DNA of 64,000 nt. Source: Spirochaetales bacterium (GTDB lineage Bacteria > Spirochaetota > Spirochaetia > DSM-2461). The number at the start of each line of letters is the position of its first letter. Position 1 is the stretch's first letter. Below, in pieces: positions 58,569 through 64,000 of this stretch. The notes under the pieces were generated by a model that saw nothing but the letters and a program-made list of their open reading frames with translations, ran no database searches and was not told the origin of the DNA. The stretch spans positions 30,727 through 94,726 of the forward strand of contig QKAW01000018.1 of NCBI GenBank assembly GCA_003247135.1, read 5' to 3'. Both the position numbers and the translations under genes were made by a program.

Positions 58569-60374
58569 ATGGCAGAAGAATCGACAAAAAATCACTACGA
58601 CGAGAGTAAAATCCAGACTCTTAGTCCCCTGGAACATATTCGTTTAAGATCAGGAATGTATATCGGTCGTTTAGGCGACGGTTCCAATCAGAATGATGGT
58701 ATCTATATATTATTAAAAGAGATAGTGGATAACTCAATTGATGAATTTATCATGGGAAATGGTAAAAGAATCGACGTGGATATCGATGAAGATGGTTTGG
58801 TTAAGTGTAGAGATTACGGAAGAGGGATCCCTTTGGGTAAAATAGTTGATTGTGTGTCAATTATAAATACCGGTGCAAAATATGATAACGACGTTTTTCA
58901 GTATTCTGTTGGTCTAAATGGAGTTGGTACAAAAGCTGTTAATGCCCTTTCTAAACACTTTCTTGTAAGATCCTACAGGGAAGGAAAATTTGCTGAAGCA
59001 GTATTCTGTCGGGGTAAAATTATATCACAAAATAGTGGTGCCAGTACCGATGAAAAAGATGGAACATATTTTGAGTTTCTTCCAGATGAAGAGATTTTTG
59101 GTGATTGGAAGTATAACTTTGAGTATATAGAACAGAGAATGTGGAATTATGCCTGTCTAAATAAGGGTTTGAAACTCTATTTTAACAAGCAGAAATTTGA
59201 ATCAAAAAAAGGGATAGAAGATCTTCTTCATTCTGAAGTAGGAGATGATACCCTTTATGAAATTGGTTACTGCTCCGGGGATAAAATAGAGTTTGCATTT
59301 ACCCACACCCAGAATTATGGAGAGACTTATTTCAGTTTTGTTAATGGTCAATATACTTCTGATGGAGGAACTCATTTAAGCGCTTTTAGAGAAGGTTTTT
59401 TAAAAGGAGTTAACGATTTTTATCAAAAATCATTTTCCGGTGTAGATATTAGAGATGGTATAGCCGGGGCTGTATCAGTTAAGGTCAAAGACCCTATTTT
59501 TGAGAGTCAAACAAAAAATAAACTGGGAAATTCCGACATAAGAGCCTGGATAGTTAATGAAGTTAAAAGTGGGATTAACGATTTTTTACACAAAAATAAA
59601 GAGGCTTCAGAGAAACTAATAGAGAAAATTCTAAACAATGAAAAATTAAGGAAAGAGCTAAATGCTGTTAGAAAAGAGGCTACAGCTGCAGCTAAAAAGA
59701 TATCAATAAAAATCCCTAAACTTAAGGATTGTAAATATCATCTTCAGGATGGAGAAAAGGGTGAAAATTCCATGATATTTATAACAGAGGGGCAATCAGC
59801 TTCCGGATCAATGGTCTCCTGTCGGGATGTTTATACTCAAGCTATATTCAGTTTAAAGGGAAAGCCTCAAAATCTCCACGGCAAGGGTAGAACATCTATA
59901 TATAAAAATGAAGAGCTTTTTAACATGATGATGGCCTTGGGAATCGAAAATGATATAGAAAATCTGAGATACAGTAAAATTATTATTGCTACAGATGCTG
60001 ACTATGATGGGTTTCATATTAGAAACCTTCTTTTAACTTTTTTTCTATCATATTTTGAAGAACTGGTTGTTGCAGAAAAAATATTTATACTGGAAACCCC
60101 GCTTTTTAGAGTTAGAAACAAGAAAGAGACAAGGTACTGCTATAATGAAAAAGAGAGAGATATAGCAATGGGGGAAATTTCTACCCCTGAAGTTACCAGG
60201 TTTAAGGGTTTGGGAGAGATAAGCCCAAAAGAGTTTGGACAATTTATAGGAAATGACATGAAACTTATCCCAGTTATGGTTAAGTCCATAAAATCAGTAC
60301 CGGAAACACTAGAGTTTTATATGGGTAAAAACACACCTCAGAGAAGAGACTATATTATGGAGAATTTAATCTAA
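58569..60374 (+). CDS. parE: Type IIA topoisomerase subunit B (topoisomerase IV ParE-like)
   Basis: A 601-residue ATPase subunit. The GHKL N-terminal domain has LKEIVDNSIDEF and CRDYGRGIP, then IINTGAKYDNDVFQYSVGLNGVGTKAVNALS. The TOPRIM domain has ITEGQSASGSM (EGDSAGGS in classic GyrB) and ATDADYDGFHI. The short length and the SLKGKPQNLHGKGRTSIYKNEELFNMM segment match ParE-like proteins of Bacteroidetes and spirochaetes. Its last base is shared with the parC start. It starts without a visible SD. Confidence 0.9.
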   Translation: MAEESTKNHYDESKIQTLSPLEHIRLRSGMYIGRLGDGSNQNDGIYILLKEIVDNSIDEFIMGNGKRIDVDIDEDGLVKCRDYGRGIPLGKIVDCVSIINTGAKYDNDVFQYSVGLNGVGTKAVNALSKHFLVRSYREGKFAEAVFCRGKIISQNSGASTDEKDGTYFEFLPDEEIFGDWKYNFEYIEQRMWNYACLNKGLKLYFNKQKFESKKGIEDLLHSEVGDDTLYEIGYCSGDKIEFAFTHTQNYGETYFSFVNGQYTSDGGTHLSAFREGFLKGVNDFYQKSFSGVDIRDGIAGAVSVKVKDPIFESQTKNKLGNSDIRAWIVNEVKSGINDFLHKNKEASEKLIEKILNNEKLRKELNAVRKEATAAAKKISIKIPKLKDCKYHLQDGEKGENSMIFITEGQSASGSMVSCRDVYTQAIFSLKGKPQNLHGKGRTSIYKNEELFNMMMALGIENDIENLRYSKIIIATDADYDGFHIRNLLLTFFLSYFEELVVAEKIFILETPLFRVRNKKETRYCYNEKERDIAMGEISTPEVTRFKGLGEISPKEFGQFIGNDMKLIPVMVKSIKSVPETLEFYMGKNTPQRRDYIMENLI

Positions 60375-62293
60375 TGGCTTATGTTCAGAATTTATTTGAA
60401 AAAAACTATATAGAGTATGCATCCTATGTAGTAAAAGATAGAGCAATTCCACATCTTGATGATGGTTTAAAACCTGTTCAAAGGAGAATTATACACTCAT
60501 TAATTGAGAAGGATGATGGTAAATTTCATAAGGTAGCCAATATAATCGGGCACACCATGCAGTACCATCCCCATGGAGATATGTCTATTGGTGCGGCACT
60601 GGTACATCTGGCAAACAAAGAGTTATTAATTGATAAACAGGGTAACTTTGGTAATATTTTTACTGGTGACCCATCCTCAGCAGCCAGATATATAGAGTGT
60701 CGTTTAAATCCCTTTGCAAAAGAGATTTTTTATAACCCGGAGTTAACAGTTTACGAGGACTCTTACGACGGGAGAAAGAAAGAACCGGTAACCTTTCCAT
60801 GTAAAATTCCTTTAGCAATTATTCAGGGAGTTGAAGGTATCGCTGTTGGAATGGCGACAAAAATTTTACCACATAATCTTATAGAGGTTTTAGAAGCAGA
60901 GAAAAAATGTCTTTTAGGTGAACCATTCCAGTTATATCCTGATTTTCCTACAGGAGGATTAGTTGATGTAACTAATTATGAAGATGGTCTTGGTAAGGTT
61001 TTGGTAAGGGCAAAGCTTGATGTTTCAGATCCTAAAAGAATCGTTATTAAAGAGCTCCCTTTTGGTTGTACTACTGAAGGGCTTATGGATTCAATAGAGG
61101 CTGCAGCTAAGAAAAACAAGATTAAAATTGCAGGAATTAATGACTATACTTCTGAAGAAGTGGAAATTGAGATAAAACTGGCAAGGGGTGTTCACTCCAA
61201 GGATGTGGAGGATGCATTGTATGCATTTACTGAGTGTGAGACTTCTATCAGTGTAAATCTTCTTCTAATAAAAGATGGGCTTCCTGAAATAATGACTCTA
61301 ACCCAGGTAATAGAGTACCACTCACAAAAACTTGTCGCAATTTTAAAAGATGAATTGGAGAATGAGAAGAGAAACCTTGAGGATAAACTCCACGCAAGAA
61401 CACTTGAGCAGATATTTATTGAAGAGAGAATATATAAATTAATTGAAGAGCAGACAAGCAAAGTAGGTGTAAATACAGCTGTTCAGAATGGATTTCTACC
61501 CTTTATGGATAAAATTAAAAGGGAAATAACCGAGGATGATATTGAACGTTTGCTAAAAATTCCTATTAGAAGAATATCTCTTTACGATATAAATAAAGTT
61601 CAAAAAGAGATGAAAGAGATAAAAGAGCGGATTAAAGAGATAAATTTTCATCTAAAAAATTTAATATCCTATGCTGTTGGCTATATAGATGGTATTCTTG
61701 AGAAAAGAGGTAAAGATTTTGACAGACAGGCAGAGATAATATCCTTCAATAGAACCGATGTTAGGGATGCCGCAGTAAGAAATCTTAAACTTAAGTATGA
61801 CAGCAGTACCGGTTATGTGGGAACCGGATTAACAGATGGTGATGTTGTTTGCGATGTCTCGGAGTACGATAGAATTCTTATTATAAAAAAAGATACTATC
61901 TACTTTGTTACAAATGTTCAGGTTAAGCAGTTTATAGGTAAAGGAATACTATATATAGGTTTAGCCGACAGCGACACAATGAACAATATTATATTTAATA
62001 TTTTATACAAAAGTCCGGAAGATTGTGTATACTTAAAAAGATGCAGGATAGATAAATTTATTCTTGAAAAGGAGTATGACCATTTAATACCAGAGGGATG
62101 CACTTTCCTAAAACTTTCTACTAAGAATGATTTAGCAATATCAGTAGATTTTAAACAGAAAAAACTTCTGAGAGTGGCTGAAGATCTATATTATGTAGAA
62201 GATTATTTAGTTAAAGGTGTTAAAGCAAGAGGTGTTAGGTTAAGTCCTAAAGAGTTTTCTGCAGTAAAATTTGTAAAATCAAAGAGGTCATAA
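60374..62293 (+). CDS. parC: Type IIA topoisomerase subunit A (topoisomerase IV ParC-like)
   Basis: A 639-residue DNA-cleaving subunit. YVVKDRAIPHLDDGLKPVQRRIIHSL opens it, MQYHPHGDMSIGAALVHLA and SSAARYIECRLN follow (catalytic Tyr in ARYIE), and a coiled coil (LENEKRNLEDKLHARTLEQIFIEERIYKLI) leads to a short beta-rich tail. The C-terminal propeller is much reduced relative to GyrA, which supports a decatenase rather than gyrase. It shares one base with parE and one base with the downstream gene. Confidence 0.9.
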   Translation: MAYVQNLFEKNYIEYASYVVKDRAIPHLDDGLKPVQRRIIHSLIEKDDGKFHKVANIIGHTMQYHPHGDMSIGAALVHLANKELLIDKQGNFGNIFTGDPSSAARYIECRLNPFAKEIFYNPELTVYEDSYDGRKKEPVTFPCKIPLAIIQGVEGIAVGMATKILPHNLIEVLEAEKKCLLGEPFQLYPDFPTGGLVDVTNYEDGLGKVLVRAKLDVSDPKRIVIKELPFGCTTEGLMDSIEAAAKKNKIKIAGINDYTSEEVEIEIKLARGVHSKDVEDALYAFTECETSISVNLLLIKDGLPEIMTLTQVIEYHSQKLVAILKDELENEKRNLEDKLHARTLEQIFIEERIYKLIEEQTSKVGVNTAVQNGFLPFMDKIKREITEDDIERLLKIPIRRISLYDINKVQKEMKEIKERIKEINFHLKNLISYAVGYIDGILEKRGKDFDRQAEIISFNRTDVRDAAVRNLKLKYDSSTGYVGTGLTDGDVVCDVSEYDRILIIKKDTIYFVTNVQVKQFIGKGILYIGLADSDTMNNIIFNILYKSPEDCVYLKRCRIDKFILEKEYDHLIPEGCTFLKLSTKNDLAISVDFKQKKLLRVAEDLYYVEDYLVKGVKARGVRLSPKEFSAVKFVKSKRS

Positions 62294-63591
62294 TGGGTTC
62301 AGTCGGGTTCATAAACAGTGATAGAGATCTTAAAGATAGAGTGGATCTAATTTTTGAGGAATGCGAAAAATACAGTGTTACCTTTATGGATAACAAGCAC
62401 GACGTTTCAGATTTTCTGGATTATGAACTTTCAGAGATTCTAATTATAAATTTTTCAGATATTAATACTGGATTAATAAAAACTGTTGTAAAGAAAATTC
62501 AGGAAGATGCATGGCTTCACTCATTTGGTGTAATTGGAATATATGATGATGAAGATGATGAGGAAGACCTTCTGGATAGATATGGTGATATAAATATTAT
62601 GGTTATGATGAACCAGCGTAGACTAAAGTCCCATCTTATAAAGAGTATTGATATTATTAACAGGGAGAGGCATATAATCTTCCAGAAAGTCTTGATTGAT
62701 AACCTAATGGAAAATGCATCAGGTACTTTTTTAATTGAGAATGATGTATTTATAGCCTCTATATATTCGAGTATTATTACTACTGCCCTAAGCCAGAGAG
62801 GTATAATCTCCAAAGAGAAAAAAATGTTTCTTCAGTTAGTATTATCAGAGATGATAGTAAACGGGATAGAGCATGGAAACTGCGGAATAACCTACGATGA
62901 AAAAAGTGCATTTCTTGAAGAAGGGTTAAATATTGTAGACCTAATAGCTAAAAAGTGTGAAAATCCGGAAATAGCCAAAAAGAGAGTCTATTTTGAGTGG
63001 TGTGTTACAAGTAGTGAAACTGTTTTTGTTATTAGAGACGAAGGCGAAGGTTTTGATGTAAACAAACTTAAGGATCGGATTGAATCCGAGGGGGCAACAG
63101 CTCTTCATGGCCGTGGTATAAAAATGGCTGTAAAACTTGCCAAAGAGATAAGGTACAACAGAAAAGGAAACAGGTTAAAACTTGTATTTGAAAATGAAGA
63201 GATCCATAAGGAAACTCCGGGAGGATTTGAAGCTGAGGAGGTAATTACACTGAATAAGGGAGATATTGTCTTCCGTGAAGGTGAAGAGGGGGATTTCCTA
63301 TACTATATTATCGCCGGTTCATACAATGTATATGTTGAAGATGTTCTTGTAGGTAGAATTACACCATCTGATGTATTTATGGGAGAGATGGCATTTCTTA
63401 TGCAAAATCACAGAAGTGCAACGGTAATAGCAGACGGTCCATCAAAAATCCTTAAAATTTCCAGAAATGCCTATATTAATGCAATTAAAAAGTATCCTCA
63501 CTATGCAATTTTACTCTCAAAACTTCTAGCAAGAAAGATTGTTAGAGCAAATACATTTAAAGTTAAGGGAGAAATAGCCCTAGAAGTATGA
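62293..63591 (+). CDS. Regulator with receiver-like, GHKL ATPase and cyclic-nucleotide-binding domains
   Basis: A 432-residue protein. Residues 1-125 resemble a degenerate receiver domain, and 125-300 carry a GHKL ATPase with N-box LSEMIVNGIEHGN (E186, N190), G1 RDEGEGFD (248-255) and G2 LHGRGIKM (271-278), but no kinase H-box. Residues 314-430 form a cNMP-binding domain with the phosphate-binding cassette GEMAFLMQNHRSATV (364-378), intact by pattern. It ends with ATGA overlapping the cdaA start. It may integrate nucleotide signals; no kinase function can be claimed. Confidence 0.85.
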   Translation: MGSVGFINSDRDLKDRVDLIFEECEKYSVTFMDNKHDVSDFLDYELSEILIINFSDINTGLIKTVVKKIQEDAWLHSFGVIGIYDDEDDEEDLLDRYGDINIMVMMNQRRLKSHLIKSIDIINRERHIIFQKVLIDNLMENASGTFLIENDVFIASIYSSIITTALSQRGIISKEKKMFLQLVLSEMIVNGIEHGNCGITYDEKSAFLEEGLNIVDLIAKKCENPEIAKKRVYFEWCVTSSETVFVIRDEGEGFDVNKLKDRIESEGATALHGRGIKMAVKLAKEIRYNRKGNRLKLVFENEEIHKETPGGFEAEEVITLNKGDIVFREGEEGDFLYYIIAGSYNVYVEDVLVGRITPSDVFMGEMAFLMQNHRSATVIADGPSKILKISRNAYINAIKKYPHYAILLSKLLARKIVRANTFKVKGEIALEV

Positions 63592-64000
63592 ATTTCCTAG
63601 AATGGATTATTAATTACTGGTTTGTAAAGGACATTTTAAGACCCATTGCAGATATAATAATTATAACCATAATTCTTTACCAGGTTTATAAGATTCTCAT
63701 CCAGACAAAGACTATGCATCTAGTAAAGGGTATAGTCTCCCTGTTACTGCTCTATCTTTTTGCCCTTATATTTAAAATTGATACAGTGTTATGGATAATG
63801 ACAAATCTTACTCAGGTTTTGATGATTGCTATAGTCGTAGTTTTTCAGCCGGAATTAAGAAAAATATTTACTAAAATAGGAGTTAGTGGACTCTTTAATA
63901 TGAGGTCCAGAGTAACTTCCAGTAATATTGACAGTGCAGTTTCTGCAGCCCAGGTTCTGGCGGATCGTAGAAGAGGTGTTTTAATTGTATTTTCAAGATC
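63588..64000 (+). CDS. cdaA: Diadenylate cyclase CdaA (3' end outside window)
   Basis: Not closed by a stop in the window, so it is partial. The 137 visible residues begin MNFLEWIINYWFVKDILRPIADI, then two to three membrane helices (IIIITIILYQVYKILI, VSLLLLYLFALIFKI, VLMIAIVVVFQPELRKIF) and the start of the DisA_N cyclase domain (AQVLADRRRGVLIVFSR). These are the features of the CdaA family that makes c-di-AMP. The catalytic DGA and RHR motifs would lie beyond the edge. Its ATG overlaps the preceding gene by 4 bases (ATGA). Confidence 0.92.
   Translation, partial: MNFLEWIINYWFVKDILRPIADIIIITIILYQVYKILIQTKTMHLVKGIVSLLLLYLFALIFKIDTVLWIMTNLTQVLMIAIVVVFQPELRKIFTKIGVSGLFNMRSRVTSSNIDSAVSAAQVLADRRRGVLIVFSR

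Noticed and set aside
1..64000. Search for CRISPR arrays, insertion sequences, prophage, toxin-antitoxin or restriction systems
   Set aside because: No regularly spaced repeats, transposase, integrase, phage or nuclease-methylase genes were found; the window reads as core chromosome.

Overview
The window is AT-rich (by eye about two-thirds A+T), gene-dense chromosomal DNA with almost no free space. I see no insertion sequences, prophage, CRISPR array or rRNA. The gene set points to a diderm, anaerobic or microaerophilic bacterium, most likely a free-living member of the Spirochaetota. The signs are a class III ribonucleotide reductase, acetate kinase, a hydrogenase-associated regulator, an M16C protease, bacteriohemerythrin, DUF4105, a FapA/DUF342 protein, a predicted outer-membrane beta-barrel and a c-di-AMP cyclase next to a GHKL/cyclic-nucleotide-binding protein. 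The phylum call is inference from gene content; genus is not resolvable by eye. Many genes start with TTG or GTG behind good Shine-Dalgarno (SD) sequences. Promoters of the TTGACx-N17-TATATT type are visible upstream of two RNA loci and one small gene.

Layout. 1-2.7 kb: a cut-off membrane-linked AraC regulator converging on a sulfatase. 2.7-11.9 kb: a long minus-strand run (hisD-like, folC, membrane protein, lipoprotein, pepN, Rrf2 regulator, EamA and MATE transporters). 12-16.3 kb: a CheY-like regulator, then the anaerobic ribonucleotide reductase operon nrdR-nrdD-(separate glycyl-radical/thioredoxin protein)-nrdG behind an NrdR box. 16.3-25.3 kb: mixed housekeeping genes (HExxH membrane protein, nitroreductase, cryptic GHKL-like protein, M48 protease, zinc-ribbon protein, Ung, SDR, patatin, PRC-barrel, lactonase). 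25.4-31.3 kb: HtrA protease, CorC-like protein, an OmpR/histidine kinase pair and an IlvY-like regulator. 31.2-34.1 kb: a biotin uptake operon birA-bioY-ecfA-ecfT with a BirA-type operator over the birA start. 34.1-38 kb: two identical initiator tRNAs, a GHKL ATPase, a DUF2141 protein with no canonical start codon, and lon. 38-46.6 kb: recO, recJ (with an inserted domain), M23 peptidase, rpsU, a cysteine-less rhodanese, M16C protease and DUF4105. 46.7-52.4 kb: a bacterial histone-fold protein, pentapeptide repeats, TM1266-type regulator, transketolase, hemerythrin, FapA-like protein and tRNA-Cys. 52.4-58.5 kb: predicted outer-membrane protein, lipase-like hydrolase, ackA, and a sugar dehydratase/aminotransferase pair. 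58.6-64 kb: parE-parC-(GHKL/cNMP)-cdaA operon, with cdaA cut by the window end.

The most unusual points are: (1) the glycyl-radical loop of NrdD is encoded by a separate ORF fused to a thioredoxin fold, in the same frame and separated from nrdD by one stop codon; (2) a 63-residue bacterial histone; (3) a DUF2141 gene whose only SD-aligned start is AUA; (4) a HisD-like protein with two zinc-ligand positions changed; (5) a RecJ with an inserted domain resembling a decayed DnaQ exonuclease; and (6) several stand-alone GHKL-type proteins. I cannot claim novelty for any of these without database searches.
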